DNA of 64,000 bases from Lasiosphaeris hirsuta. Its lineage: Eukaryota; Ascomycota; Sordariomycetes; Sordariales; Lasiosphaeriaceae. The stretch spans positions 4,340,001 through 4,404,000 of the forward strand of contig JAUKUA010000005.1 in NCBI GenBank assembly GCA_030549175.1, written 5' to 3'. Positions within the stretch are counted from its first letter, which is position 1, and each line of letters starts with the position of its first letter. The notes beneath the pieces are model-generated. The model was not told the origin of the DNA, searched no databases, and saw only the letters and a list, made by a program, of their open reading frames with translations. The position numbers and the translations under genes were made by a program. Of this stretch, positions 11,027 to 22,859 are shown one piece after another.

Positions 11027-11116
11027 CCTCGCCGTGCTTAGTAGGTGTGCTGTTATGACGTTGAAGGGAATTTGACCTTGAGGACTTGGAGATGAAGGCT
11101 TTTCAATAGCCTACCC

Positions 11117-11120
<4 letters not shown>

Positions 11121-11158
<38 letters not shown>
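11121..11158. repeat. (AG)n microsatellite
   Basis: About 19 uninterrupted AG units, roughly 100 bp upstream of the start of the hypothetical gene at 11026. Confidence 0.95.
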
Positions 11159-11161
<3 letters not shown>

Positions 11162-12665
11162 GAGACGGGGGTTTATATCTCGACTCTCTTGTGAGTAGAC
11201 AGGTCCTCGTTCACCTGCTGCTATAGGCTCATGCAGATCCATACAACCGGCGGATATCCATTGGGTCCCCGCATCTCCAACCCCATTCGACTCTGGCCAA
11301 CACAGGGCGGGTCGCAGAAAACCACGTACCCTACTGCACAACCACACAATGTCATGATCAATTGAAAAGCGCCACCGAGCGCCACGACACAAGTTGGGTT
11401 GGCATTTCGTGAGAGTATGCATGAAGGCCACAAGGCCAAGTCAATAGAGAGTATGTCAGATGAGCGAAAACACAGGCAAAGCAAAGCCTGAATTACTTGT
11501 ACCTGGATGGGCCGGGATGTATGTGCTGTATTGTCAGCGCGCCACGAAATTCAGGTCAGGTCCGGACGTGGCAGGCCGAGGTATGTACAATAATAATGCA
11601 AAGGGCAATAATACCTTATCTGGGACGAATACTGCCCAAATACTCAATCAACCTCGACTGGTGAGCGACTTGAAGTAGTAACACAGGGAATACCTGGACA
11701 TGATTCAGAAGTCTTTGAACGGCTGAGAGACTGATCTTAAGTGATACCAAAAGGTAGCAATAAATGTGCAGCTGCCAGCGAGGGCTTCTCTTGGGGCGAA
11801 GGCACAAAGTGGGGGATAGTTGCTGTAAGTGTTGGTGTTCATGGTACTCTCCGTTGTTTGAGGGGTTGTTTCACAAACCAAACAGCGGGTAACCAAGTGT
11901 GCTGGGCGGTATGTATTGATGTAATACCTACATTTGGTGTTGTGGCTGGAAGTGAGACTTGAGGCTGGCGCTTATATAGGCCAATTGTTAGTTGCTAAAA
12001 CATGCAGTTGGTTGATGCAGCCGGGGGGGGGGCCTAAACCCGTGCGGAAGAGGTGCTGTCAGGCGTCCACAATTGACGATGCCTCTTGAAAAGCAGGCTA
12101 GAAGGGAAAACAAGTCATACACTTCCAAGCAACCCAAAAAGTATTTCTGGCAAGTATTAGAGAGTTTGCGCTAGGGTGTTGACATTGGCCTAAAAAGCGG
12201 CGTTGATGGCGCTTTACTAGAGACAGTCTTCCGTCACTGTGAGCCCCGATGGCGCGGCAAACACTCTGGCCAGGGGTTCTTCAGGGGCTCTCAGGGATGT
12301 TGAATTCCGGCCGTGACAAATGCCGCGTCCTGCCCATCAAGGTCCCAAGAAAGAAGTACCAGATGAGGGTGCCAAAATGAATACGTATTTGCGTACACAT
12401 GTATATTATATATGCAGACAACCAAAACCCACCGGGCGCTGCCATTTTTGCTGGCGCGAACCTTGGCTTCCTCTCAGACGACCGGGACATGTGAACCCGC
12501 CAAACCTATTCGGAGGTCTCGTCTCTCCTCCCTGTATAATCGGGAAGTCGTCGTTAATCGCTTTGTATGTAGATGCTATTCGCGCACATAACGCCCTTCC
12601 GTTCCGTAGGCATGCCATCACTGTATCCAAACACTCTTCTCGTACACACCCCTAGTATTTCCCTC
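11159..12665. other. Intergenic, no gene seen
   Basis: Only short ORFs without motifs. The right part, near 12300-12660, is downstream of the acyltransferase stop and probably holds its 3' UTR. Confidence 0.5.
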
Positions 12666-14242
12666 TCAAGGCGGCGGTAGGATCCTCTCTACTCTGATCG
12701 TCTCCTTTGGCCGCGGTAATATCCCGTTGCCGTTCAAAACCGGGATTCCCTTCTCGGCCAGGCCTGCCCTGTCCTCATTGTCCTCATCATCAAAGACCCT
12801 GTTCTCGAGCCACATTGTTGCCCTGGCGCACGCCGTGTCGACCCATTTCATCCATGCCCACGCCGCCATGTATGTCAGTGCGGTAAACATCATAATGGCA
12901 AGCATCTTGTGGCTCCGCGACTTGGGCTTGACCCATTCCTGTGGCATCGGCGAGCCGTCCTCGTTCGTCCCCGCCTTCTCCCAGGGCTGGCCGCTGATTC
13001 CGTAAGTGACCCATATGCCGACCGTCCGCAGAATCGTACCGTGAGTGAGGTATACGGCAAAAGAATGATGTCCCAGCCAAAGCAGCCAGCGGTGCGAAAG
13101 CAGCTTCTGGAACAGGGGGGATACGAAGATAGAGATGGCGGTGCAGTGGATAAAGAAGGCCGAGGCGCGGCGGTGCACATTGGACCCCTTAGGAACAATA
13201 AAGCTGCCCCGCGACTGATCTCCCTCGGGATCTACCAACCAATTGTGTAGTTTCTGGGACCATTCGGTCCAATCTTCATGCTCCTGCGGGTAGGAGCCGA
13301 CCCACCCGCCGATCAAGAGCAGCATCGGGGCGAGAACGAAGGTGAAAAACTTCTGGTATTTGGTAATGAAGTTTTGAGTCGGACGGTGCTGCGCAAGCTC
13401 GGCAAGGAGCGTGCCGAGGGCAAGGCTTGCGCCAAAAGTCTCTATTGGTTTGTTGTTAGGTCTTGATTGCGGGGATTGTGCCATGTAGGAGTCAAGGGAA
13501 TAAAGCATACCTGTGAGGGCTCCAACGTTCATCAGCCAGTATGCGATCATCAGAACGTGGACCAAGATCCTGTACTTGAAGCGCATCCCAACTGTCGCCG
13601 CCAACACAATGTATACCTGGAATGCGCCGACCAACAATGGCCGCATTGCCCACTGGTGCTTGTCGAACTGGTTGTCGGTGTTTGTCCATGTCGTGAGAAG
13701 CGACTTGAACAGTCTCCTCACATTCTTGCGAAACGGTAGATACTCGGGGGCGTCGAAACGGACCCAGAAGCTGTCGCAATGGTTCGAGGCCGTGTATGCG
13801 CCAAAGCATGACAATATGAAGCTGAAAATAGTCGCGATCATGGCAGGCAACATGAGGCGCGGCGGCCGCCGGAAGGCGCTCCTGGCGACCGACTTGAGGG
13901 AAGCGGGGACATTGCTATGTTGGTAAGCCAGCTTCAGGGGCTTATACGCGCATACGAAGCCGGTGAGGAAGGCGAAGATTGGTACGCCAATGCGCCCCTG
14001 GTATGGTATGCGGAGGTAAGGAAGCTGCATCAACCTCGGGGGTGTGTCCGGTTTGTCGGCTGGCCAGAACAGGGGGAAATCGAGGGCTCGCGCAAGATGG
14101 GTCGTGATGACGAGGACGGAGGTGATGCCTCTGAGGCCCTGCGAGAAAACATGGTGTCAGCAATGAGCGCGTTTGGCGATGGTGGCAATTCAGGTCTCAC
14201 CTCGACCCATTTGATGTTCCGCTGGCTTGACGGCTTGCTCAT
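12666..14242 (-). CDS. Acyltransferase-3 family membrane protein (three exons)
   Basis: Exons 14242-14201, 14138-13511 and 13441-12666 encode 481 residues. Splicing the 62-nt first intron creates IKWVEGLRGITSVLVITTHLA, the start typical of acyltransferase-3 (PF01757) proteins with the conserved GLRG and membrane His. Many hydrophobic segments follow (IGVPIFAFLTGFVCAY, LMLPAMIATIFSFILS, FVLAPMLLLIGGWVGS), and near the C-terminus WLLWLGHHSFAVYLTHG is the usual late motif of the family. The 69-nt second intron is a multiple of three and open, so the raw frame reads through it; removing it yields GALTETFGASLALGTLL. Members transfer acyl groups to sugars, sterols or secondary metabolites; the substrate here is unknown. 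The C-terminal 50 residues are acidic then proline-rich and probably cytosolic. Confidence 0.85.
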
Positions 14243-17200
14243 TGTGTCTTGCGTCCGGGTGCTTCTCCCGCGAAAGAGGGGACCGAAAGGGCGCCACAAA
14301 AGCCAATTCCAAACTCTTTTCCCCTATCCCTAGCGAACTAGCGCCGAAGCCGGATCCAAGAAGTAGAAGCAAGCTGCCGCGGTCAAGCAAATGCCAAGCG
14401 GAGAGTTAAAATCGAGTAGTGAGGTCCAAATGGTAAAAAATGCAAGATATTAAAGAGGCCGAGTGGCGCGGGGAGAAGGTCGAATCGAAGGAGAGAATGC
14501 GAAGTCGGCTGCCCCGGGCATCGAGGGGTTGTGTCCAAGCAGACGAGGGACCGGATCGGTCGTGGAATGTTCGCTTTTGACGGAGCCAACCTGAGGACTC
14601 GAGAGCTGGGTGTTGAGGTGTCGAAGGGTCGGAGTGAGTGTCAAGACTAGGACTCAGGTGACGCAGGGGAGACGGGACGGACGCAGTCGAAAACTTGACA
14701 GCGAGGCCGGTTGCATTTGCATTGGCAGAGTGCCAAGGACTTTTGCGCGACCCAAATCGTCTTTTTTGTCTGACCTCGGTCGTCTGGCTACGTACAGCTA
14801 ACTGTAACTGGCAACTGGCACGGCACCGCGGGCTTTGCTGGTCGTAATCCGTATGTTGCACGTCGCACGGGTGGCACGGCAATCGCAGAGAGCGCGGGGG
14901 AGGAGGGCGACGGGAAGTTGGGGCTTTAGAACGAAGAGAGTTCTTCGCGATGGGCTTCCATGTGTTTTTGAATCGGCAAGTCGGCACCGCAGACCAGCAC
15001 TGAACCGGACGGGGGGACAGGGCGACCAGCCTGCGGAGGCGGCAAGTTTCTGTAGTTCAGGGTGCCTAAGTGGCCCGAGGTGGCTTGGAAGCCAAGAGCG
15101 GGCTAAAAAAGGATTCCACTGTCAGCGGCCCCAAGGGTTCCCCCAGGCGAGCTAGCGCGCCAATCCGCCGCCTTTCTCATTTTTTTGGGCGCTGCCATCC
15201 GCCTGTGACAATCTGCGAAGGCCGGGTGGTGCGCCATGCCAAGAATGCCAAGGCCTCTGAGCACAGAGCCCAAGACCGTCCATCGACAAGGACCTTGACT
15301 GTATCGGACGTGGTGCAGCGTGCTGATTTGACCCTCTGTGCTGACTGTCGATGCTCTCAAGGCCATGTGAGCTGACAGTCTCGTCGAGCCCGGCCGTGTC
15401 TTGCACCTGTCTTGCACCTGTCTTCCAGCTGTCTTCCAGCTGTCTTCCACTTGTGTGTGTTATCTGGCTGATCTTGACTTAGAAGTTGAGACGCTGGTGG
15501 CCAGAACAAAATCACCCAAGCCCTAACCCTTGACATCGAGGGCGATTGCAACCTACGTCACAGCAGCGATCCTGCCGTTCCTGCTGCTGGCCCAGGACCC
15601 TATTTCAGCCAAGGCTTTTTCCAAGTCCCGAACAGAAGGATGGGGGTATTGCGATTCCCGCGCCTCGACATGCTGAGTCGCGGGGGCGCACAGTGCATCC
15701 ATCCCCTACTACCACTGCTACCCTACCTAGTGTAGGTAGGCTCGACCCTAAATGGCCACGAGGATAAGCCATCCCTGATGGAAGACTTGGTAGAGGAGTT
15801 ATCATAAAGGGGCCGCTGCTGTCCTCCGCCCTTCCACGGCACAAAAAACAGGCGATGGTTGCCAGTCCTCGTGACACAGCAATTTCTGCTTCCCAACCCG
15901 TGAAAACAAGTTTTCTCGGCCTTCTGTTGTGCCCACGTTTAGCGGATCACCGCACCGTGATGCGGCGCTTCGGGATGCTGTGAAACACCCTTGGAGGGAG
16001 CCCGCTCAGGGGATTACAGTCCCTTCCCGCCGTTACGTGCAGCGACGATCGCTCCTGTCTGTTGGCTCTGCTTGTCAGGCCTCGGAAGGAGGACAAACTA
16101 AAAAACTCAAATCCATCAGTCTTCACCTACTTACTAGGCAGAAGACATCGTGGAGCTTCTAATCACAATATTGCCTTAGCTGCTTCCTTTGGGAGAACTA
16201 CAAGTTATTCCTTCCCTTCGAGATGGGCTCTAACCCAAACTAACCTAAACTACTACTCGGCCAAAAGTGCTGAATGGCGGAACAGGCTCAATTGCCCCCC
16301 AAGGTCGGCCGGTCGCTTCCATGCGTTGTCTCGACATGTGGTAGCACCAGCCATCAAACAGGACGGTTGCAACCTACATGGGGAATTGTGGGTTTTATCC
16401 ATTTTTGATGATGATGACGCCTTCATTCTGAATGCTATAGATTCCGCACTCTCTGTTTGATCTGTTTGCGTGACTGCTCCGGCTACGGTCTCCGCTCCGA
16501 GTGCTAGGTATCTGCGAAACAAAAACGGCAGCTGGATGCCACTGCATCCATCCCCGTCGCCGAAATAGGAGACGGTTGTAACCAAGGCACAGTACGCTTG
16601 GCAATTTGCCGACTTTGCCGGGAAGACGCTGTCAACCAAATCAACCCCCTCTGGCTATTCTTGATGAGCGAGCTTGGCATGCTCTCTTGCAGTCCTGCTG
16701 TTTGGGGATTTCTTGGAAGTTGGGATTGCCAGGAGCGCTTGGGGGGATTTCCTTGCCGGCTGCCAGCAGATTCTTCAATTGGCTGACGCGTCACCGTCAC
16801 ATCGCTAAATGTCTCTCGATTCAAGCGATCTTTCTCCATCTTTTGCAACGATCACCATGGGGCCTCGGACACCACAGTCCCGCTCCGGCCTCCACAGCGG
16901 AGCTCTCTCACCCTTCAACCTCCGACTAAGACCGGATTTCATGCCGCCGATTGTTTTACCCTGACCGGGGCCTTCGCCGTCAGAAGAACAACGTCGAAAC
17001 AACAATCCATCCTCTTCCCCTCCCAGCCCCCGCTCCACATTCGCGTGCCTTTTCGTCGCTCAGGGTAAAAAAAAATATGGACGGGGCACCGGGGGAGTTG
17101 GCGTTAGCGTAACTTGCCAGCAGGAAGAGGCCAAAATGTTCCGATCAATCCATCAAATCGCCTTAACAAACCCCCTCCCCCCCTCCCCCTCGGGCCCCTT

Positions 17201-18928
17201 ATCGCAACATCGTGGGGCATGATAAAATCGATAAATTTTTCATCAAAGGCGGCAAGCACTTATTTAGCTAAGCCTCGGAAAATCCTTCCCCTTTCTTTTC
17301 CCCTTTTCTTGCACTCCCCGTTCCAAAGACAAGTGCACCTAATGCATCACCCGATGCGCACCCAATGCTCAACCCCATCGCGAACCTTCCTTGATTGCCA
17401 AAACAGGACCTGCTGCCGACACCTGCCGACACCTGCCCTCCCTGACTGTGCTGCTACGCGACCCCGCCGCCCCAGCGAGCTGGAATTACACAACGCACAT
17501 ACCAACTTAGCTTCATTGGGCAGTTTGCCCACGTAGCATGGTGGGATTACCCATTTTCTTGGTCATCAAAGGAAATAACAAAAGCTGCAAACCCCCCAAC
17601 ACGTAAGCTTATCTCCGAGGTATAGTTAATCGCTATCCTCGCCGCCATAATCCGTTGGTATCTTGGTATCGTCCAACATATCTTGACACATGTCAATCAA
17701 TACTCGGCAGCTTCGATATGGGAAAATAGCGCACCTGTTTGATTCTCGATAGCGTTCCAGTGGCGTGTCTTGTTTAAATTTATTTATCTACCTGAAGTTG
17801 CGTGTGATTAGTATTCCTCCTCAAACCTCGATGTCGAGCAAAGAGGGCGAGTGATCGCAAAGCATTGGCCCATCCCCATGTTTCACTCGCCTCGGCCCCT
17901 GTCGGCCCCCCTGCTCGTGATGCTCTGTGTGGGGATTAGCTTCCTACTCCCAGAGGAGTGCCAAAGTACCTCGCAACCAAAAAGCCTAATTGTTCGAACG
18001 CGTGTCCCGTGAACGCCGCGTTGCGCCCCTTTGCGGGGATGGCTCCCTTTTATTTCCCAGGTGGTAAACGAACCGTCCGGTTGGAACGACTGGAATGTAT
18101 TTAGTGCATGGTGGATTTCCTGTGATGTCAAGATCAAAGGTACCTGAGACCGCCCCTCGACGCGAATCAAAAGTACCGGATCAATCACTTTCGGCCACCC
18201 GTAAAATTGATGCATGAGCCGTATCCGGCACCCTGGTTCGAGTAACGGCTTAGGGGTAGTCAGCCGCGTCAGCTCGCGGTACCATGGTTAATTGATGACC
18301 CGGCACCTACCTATCTCTGGGACTTAATACCCATTGTTAATTCCACGTCGTTTGGGGACTCTATATGGAGTTTCAAGCGGAGTTGTGTTGCACCAATATC
18401 ACAGATGGCTCTGATACCTATTCGCAACCACGAGGGTGTATTCGTAACTGCTTCTTACTAGATTCTACCGAGGCTCCCGCGAGAGGGGTGAGTGTGCCGT
18501 GAAACCGAAAGTTCCCAGTTATGGTACTAATTCCGGTAGCTCCAACGGGGCATCCAAGCATCGTATTTCAAAAGGGATCGCGATCGCCCATTGTGTGGCT
18601 GGAGAACACCATCCCAGAGTTGCCAGACATGATCAAGAGCAGCTGAGAAGTAATGTAGCAACCCATGTCCAGATGCTGGATCTACACCCGCAGCACCCTC
18701 TTTCCAGGTAGGAAAGTCAGGTAACTAGGTAGGGTGGTAAGGTAGCGAGTGGCGTCGCGGCCGGCATCGATTCGTGGGACGGGATGTCATCAGAGGGTCC
18801 GGGCTCTCCGTGTCTGTGTGCGCCTTCCTTCCTGGATCTTTGATCACACTGGCCAGGTTCATACCAATGCCATGTGATGCATCCAATCTGAGACATTCAA
18901 TCTAGGATTGGCAGGTATGTCTTGCTCC
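14243..18928. other. 4.7-kb gene-poor interval
   Basis: Contains the promoter of the acyltransferase gene at its left end and presumably the 3' UTR of the F-box gene at its right end. The only clear structure is the 11-bp tandem repeat at 15398-15452. ORFs of 100 to 190 codons here (for example the minus-strand one at 14406-14987) are low-complexity and show no splice-linked domain. No tRNA- or rRNA-like sequence was noticed. Confidence 0.5.
15398..15452 (+). repeat. 11-bp tandem repeat, five units
   Basis: Units GTCTTGCACCT x2, GTCTTCCAGCT x2 and GTCTTCCACTT. The two variant pairs suggest two rounds of local duplication. Confidence 0.9.
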
Positions 18929-20710
18929 TCAAATCTCATCCACCAAAAACTCGACCCCCTTGAGCCCAAACGCCGCCTTGACATCCTCAAAGTGAAAGCC
19001 GATGGGTATCCCCTCCTCCACCATCCAGGTATACGGAATCTTGACCAGCAACAAAACCTTTTCCAGCTTGGGCATCCTGTCCCTAAAGTCCCTCGCGAAC
19101 TGCGTCAGCATGCGTATCGCATTGGCCCGGTACTCCCTCTGCTGCCGGTAGTGGCTCAGCTTGTGGACCGGGCCCCAATCCTCCATCTCGTCGTACACAT
19201 CCAGGTTAAACCACCACCAGTCCTCGAGCGTCAGCTCCACCAGATTCGGCGGCAGCAGCTCCGCCAGTGGCGTCTCGAGCGCCGCCGGTGCGCTCCCGTA
19301 CAGCACCGCCAGCTGGATGCACAGCTTCTCCAGCTGCTCCATGCCCGGCAGTGACGCGAGCCGGCCGTCGGAGCCAATCAGGCTCTCGTAGCCGTAGGCA
19401 TCGAACCACGCAATGTCCAGATGCCGCAGGTTCCGCGCGTGGAGCGTGAGCGCCACGTCTAGCGCCTCGGGGTGGGCGTGCGTCGAGTCTCCGGGGTCAC
19501 CGCGGTCGAAGGCGTCGTCACGACGCGGGGTCATGTAGAGCGTCTGGCAGTCGGGCGCGTTCAGCAGGATATGGAACAGGTTGCGCGGACACGCGATGCT
19601 GTTGTGCAGGTAGATGTGGCGGATGCCGCGCAGGTACGGGTACGTGGAACCGCCCTGCAGAAAGGAGCGGTGCTCCTCGACGAGGTTGACCCAGGCGCCG
19701 TCGTCAGTGCTGACCTCGAGAGTCGTCAGCGCCGGCAGACACTCAAACACAGGCGCGTACCGCCGCGGCTGCAAGCCCCACACCTCGGGCACCTCGCAAT
19801 CGCAGTCGTCACCCTCAAAGTGCTCGAGGAGCTCGGGGTCCCCCTGGAGGAGCAGAGTGGATATCTTTTGCAGGGGGGTGTGAGGCGCAGCGCCGTCTGG
19901 GTCGTCGGCAGCATAGGCGGCGAAGTGGTTTCTGATGGCTTTCAGCTTGACGAAGAGGGACGTGTACTCGACATGGTCGTCGCAAATAGGCACCTGCATG
20001 AGAAAAGTCTCGAGTCTTGTGAGAAACATTAAGATGAAAGACATAATGACCTGGGGCACCTCGTCAAAGTCGCCGTCCCGGGTGCTAAGTACGGGCAGAT
20101 TGCAGACCATGACGCTGAGGGCACTGCGGATGGGGTCCATGAGAATAGCGGGCTCGGTGACGGCGTTGAAGGTGCGCAGCAGGCGGCCGACGGCGCGGCG
20201 CGTCTCGCGGATGACGGACTCGCGCGTCAGAGTGAGATGGCATGACAGGTAGCGGGTCCAGGGGCCGTAGTCGGGGCGGTCGGTGAGGGTGCGGAAGAAG
20301 AGAAACATGGAGTCCTCATCCAGGATGGCCATGGTGCGGTACAGCAGCGGCTGGGCGAGAGCGAGGTAACGGCGCGAGGCGAGACAAAGGCTCCATAGGC
20401 CGCGGCGGCAGCGGGTGAACTCGAACCACGGCTCACCGGGGACGAGCTTCTCGTAGTCGACGGGCCGGGTCTCGCCAATCTCGGGCGGCTGGGGGATCAG
20501 AAAGTCGAGGATGTTGGCCAGGAGCTCGGGCGGCAGCGAGTCAAGGAGCAGCAGCTGCTGGGGGCTGCACTGGGTATTGGTGTTCAGGCCGCGGTCACGG
20601 TCACGGTCAAGGTCACGGTCCTTGCGCGCCATGGTTCGCGGGGCATTGCGCGGGCCGCCGTGCCCAGAGCCAGAGCTGCCCGCCTCGATGGCCTCCATCG
20701 CTCTGAGCAT
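18929..20710 (-). CDS. F-box domain protein
   Basis: A single-exon frame of 593 codons from ATG 20710. LLLLDSLPPELLANILDFLIP (about residues 50-70) is an F-box start, and the following LWSLCLASRRYLALAQPLLYR fits the rest of the domain. The remaining about 480 residues have regular Leu spacing and phrases such as LTTLEVSTDDG, LRHLDIAWFDAYG and LVELTLEDWWW, as in the irregular leucine-rich-repeat-like region of fungal F-box proteins that recognise SCF ubiquitin-ligase targets. The substrate is unknown. The frame is open 146 codons further upstream to 21148, but that part is Ser/Arg-rich and leader-like. In-frame ATGs at 20698 and 20632 are also possible; the latter precedes a (Asp-Arg)n tract. 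Confidence 0.75.
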   Translation of the reverse strand: MLRAMEAIEAGSSGSGHGGPRNAPRTMARKDRDLDRDRDRGLNTNTQCSPQQLLLLDSLPPELLANILDFLIPQPPEIGETRPVDYEKLVPGEPWFEFTRCRRGLWSLCLASRRYLALAQPLLYRTMAILDEDSMFLFFRTLTDRPDYGPWTRYLSCHLTLTRESVIRETRRAVGRLLRTFNAVTEPAILMDPIRSALSVMVCNLPVLSTRDGDFDEVPQVIMSFILMFLTRLETFLMQVPICDDHVEYTSLFVKLKAIRNHFAAYAADDPDGAAPHTPLQKISTLLLQGDPELLEHFEGDDCDCEVPEVWGLQPRRYAPVFECLPALTTLEVSTDDGAWVNLVEEHRSFLQGGSTYPYLRGIRHIYLHNSIACPRNLFHILLNAPDCQTLYMTPRRDDAFDRGDPGDSTHAHPEALDVALTLHARNLRHLDIAWFDAYGYESLIGSDGRLASLPGMEQLEKLCIQLAVLYGSAPAALETPLAELLPPNLVELTLEDWWWFNLDVYDEMEDWGPVHKLSHYRQQREYRANAIRMLTQFARDFRDRMPKLEKVLLLVKIPYTWMVEEGIPIGFHFEDVKAAFGLKGVEFLVDEI

Positions 20711-21235
20711 TGGGTATGTGTATCCGGGCCAATGCTGTATTCGGAGGCACAGAAACGAGTCGATCAGCAGCAGGCATTGACTTTGGTTGGGATTCGGACG
20801 AGAGCTGGCGTCTGGTCTGACGGTGGGGTTCATGCGAAACGAGGTTGGACCAAGGTTTCGGCGGCGTCTGCCGACCCCACCATCCCTGAATCGTTTTCCC
20901 ATTTCCCGTTTCCCAATTGGCGCAAGGCGGGACCCTAATCCTAATTTGGGCCTAGCACATGCCTCATGATGTCCGGTCTTTGGACTCGAGCCACGATCGA
21001 TTTGCTCCGGACAATAGGTGCTGTTTGTCAAACTTGTCAAGCTCAATTCCTGGGTATGAACCTGATTAAAAGAGGAAAGTGGCCCGTCGGTTTCCATATA
21101 TTGCTCAACACACAGCATTCTGCTTGCAATCGCCCCAGTATCAACCACGAGAGTTTACCTCGACTCAATTCCTTGTTCGGGAACAGTTATATTTGATACA
21201 CAGGCGTTATGTTTGACTCTTTTTCTTTCAAAAAG
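20711..21235. other. Intergenic, leader of the F-box gene
   Basis: The minus-strand frame of the F-box gene stays open to 21148, so part may be translated if an upstream ATG is used. No other feature is seen. Confidence 0.4.
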
Positions 21236-21786
21236 ATGTCAGGTGCCGTCCAGGATATACTTGCTCCCACCCAGCTAGCTACCCTCAGCCGGCTGGAGGA
21301 CGGCGACCCGGACTCGCACTACCCACAACTAGAAAGTGCCCGGATTGCAAGAGAAGGTGACCTCGTTCCCTCTGAGACTCAAGAGTTGTGAACTAGCACT
21401 AGAGTTCTCATCTCCAAGTAAAGACACGCTCAGCAGGACCTTAGGCAGATGCGTCCTTTGCAAAAGGAATTCAGCCACTCCTGGCCGCAAAGTCTGTGAC
21501 CAATGCAGGACCAAGAGAAAGACTAAGAGAGATGCTAAGGTGCAAGCCAAGCAGACATGGTGGTCTAGGCACTCACGGTAGCAATGGCTGTGTCCCATGC
21601 AAGACCCAAGATGACTGCTTAAAAGTGTGTGCGGTATCAGGTCGACCGATCAAAAATGGCTCGGGCGGCGGACGATGAAGCCGTTGTAGAGTCCCAGTCT
21701 GAGTGAGGACTGGGAGTCAGATGCTGAGGACTCAGGGTCAGACGTCGAGGACCGCATCGAGGTAGTAGAGGAGTTAGACGGTAGGT
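21236..21786 (+). pseudogene. Small Cys/Lys-rich ORF, possible spliced or decayed gene (copy 1)
   Basis: Three coding-looking pieces lie in different frames. ATG 21236 opens MSGAVQDILAPTQ. About 21332-21355 reads KCPDCKR. Then 21336-21581 contains GRCVLCKRNSATPG and VCDQCRTKRKTKRDAK, a CxxC...CxxC zinc-ribbon-like pattern followed by a basic tail. An acidic stretch (DWESDAEDSGSDVEDR) follows near 21700-21770 in another frame. Whether introns join these or the gene is broken cannot be decided by eye; a GTGACC...CTTAG intron is possible just before GRCVLC. The motif resembles the ORF at 22357-22656. I do not recognise the family and assign no function. Confidence 0.35.
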
Positions 21787-22356
21787 AGTCAGATATGTTG
21801 CATTCTGGCCATGACTGCATTGTCTATCATCTACCTTGGATACTGAATGACCATTATTGAACTACAGCAATGGCCATGGAGCCACAGCTGATGAGCGTCA
21901 GAAATAATCAATCTCCATTAATCCAATGTATCTCATGACAGCCTCTGAAGTGTGACCACGGTAAGTAATAAATAACGTGATTGATATCGATCAACAAGGG
22001 CCCGGGGGATAGGAAAGGTATCCACACATTCCTCTATTATTACTCTTTGGACACACCATTTTTCGCCGTCTCTAACTTACCTTACTATTCAACCAAGCAA
22101 GAAACCTAGAAAGAAAGAAGAAATACAAGAATAAGGTGAACAACACACATATGGGAGGAGAGATTTATATTAAATTGTATTCGCGATTTAGGGCAGGCTA
22201 CTCATAATAACTTGAGGTTATAACAACACCAACACCATGGCAGTTTCTCATTTAATTGAAACTAAGTTGATACATACATGTATTATTGTGTACCTACCCT
22301 GAGGGCTTGAAATTGATCAGTTAGAAAACATTGAAGCACTATGAGCTCGATTGGAA
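21787..22356. other. AT-rich spacer
   Basis: Clearly more AT-rich than neighbouring DNA, with no open frame of note. It separates the two related Cys-rich ORFs. Confidence 0.5.
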
Positions 22357-22656
22357 ATGTCGTCGCCTCCGCGTCCAGTTAGTAGCCATAGTGGCGTTCT
22401 TGCTCTCGACCTGCCGTATTGTTGCCGGTGGCGGGTCCGGACCCTTCATTCCGGGATAAAGCAATGTGATTTCTGCGTTGAGAGGAAGCGAAAACGTCAA
22501 ATCCAGGTATACGCAGAGCGTCAAGGCCGTGGCAGATGCGTTAAATGTGGAGACGCCTCACCTGGAACCATTTACTGCAAGAAGTGCAGTGACATAGCGA
22601 AAAGGAAAATGGCCTCTAAGAAAAAGGGAAAGAGCAAGGCAGACACGGGTGCATAG
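22357..22656 (+). CDS. Small Cys/Lys-rich hypothetical protein (copy 2)
   Basis: Open frame of 99 codons from ATG 22357 (MSSPPRPVSS). It has CDFCVERKRKRQ, then GRCVKCGDASPG and YCKKCSDIAKRKM, ending in a Lys-rich tail (SKKKGKSKADTGA). Two CxxC pairs could bind one zinc as a ribbon, and an earlier CxxC could belong to a second. The basic tail suggests nucleic-acid or nucleolar binding, but that is inference. It shares GRCV.C....PG....C..C with the broken ORF about 0.9 kb upstream, and the DNA around the motif (GGCAGATGCGT) is identical in both. The first 30 residues may be artefact if an intron is present. Confidence 0.4.
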   Translation: MSSPPRPVSSHSGVLALDLPYCCRWRVRTLHSGIKQCDFCVERKRKRQIQVYAERQGRGRCVKCGDASPGTIYCKKCSDIAKRKMASKKKGKSKADTGA

Positions 22657-22859
22657 TAGGGGAGTACCTGCCCTACCTCTCTTCTTCCCATCCACACATG
22701 CCCACATCCCGTCTCGACGGGATGTGGCCCATCTCAACCTAGACCAAGACCGCAACGCAACCAAGTCAACCAAATTAAGTAAAGCCAATGTTGTCATTAC
22801 CAAAAATTAAAATTTTTATTTCAGCGCTCTTATTTCAAAGCTCCAACTCGCTCCCAATC

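Noticed and set aside
14406..14987. 193-codon minus-strand ORF upstream of the acyltransferase
   Set aside because: Ser/Pro/Arg low-complexity leader-like sequence without domain or splice support.
15515..15530. ccctaaccct, telomere-like
   Set aside because: Only about one and a half units of the repeat; chance occurrence in the interior.
17883..18215. 110-codon minus-strand ORF
   Set aside because: No motif, and flanking sequence offers no splice-linked continuation.
18190..18250. ggttcga... as possible tRNA T-arm
   Set aside because: No matching acceptor stem, D-arm or anticodon arm could be fitted around it.
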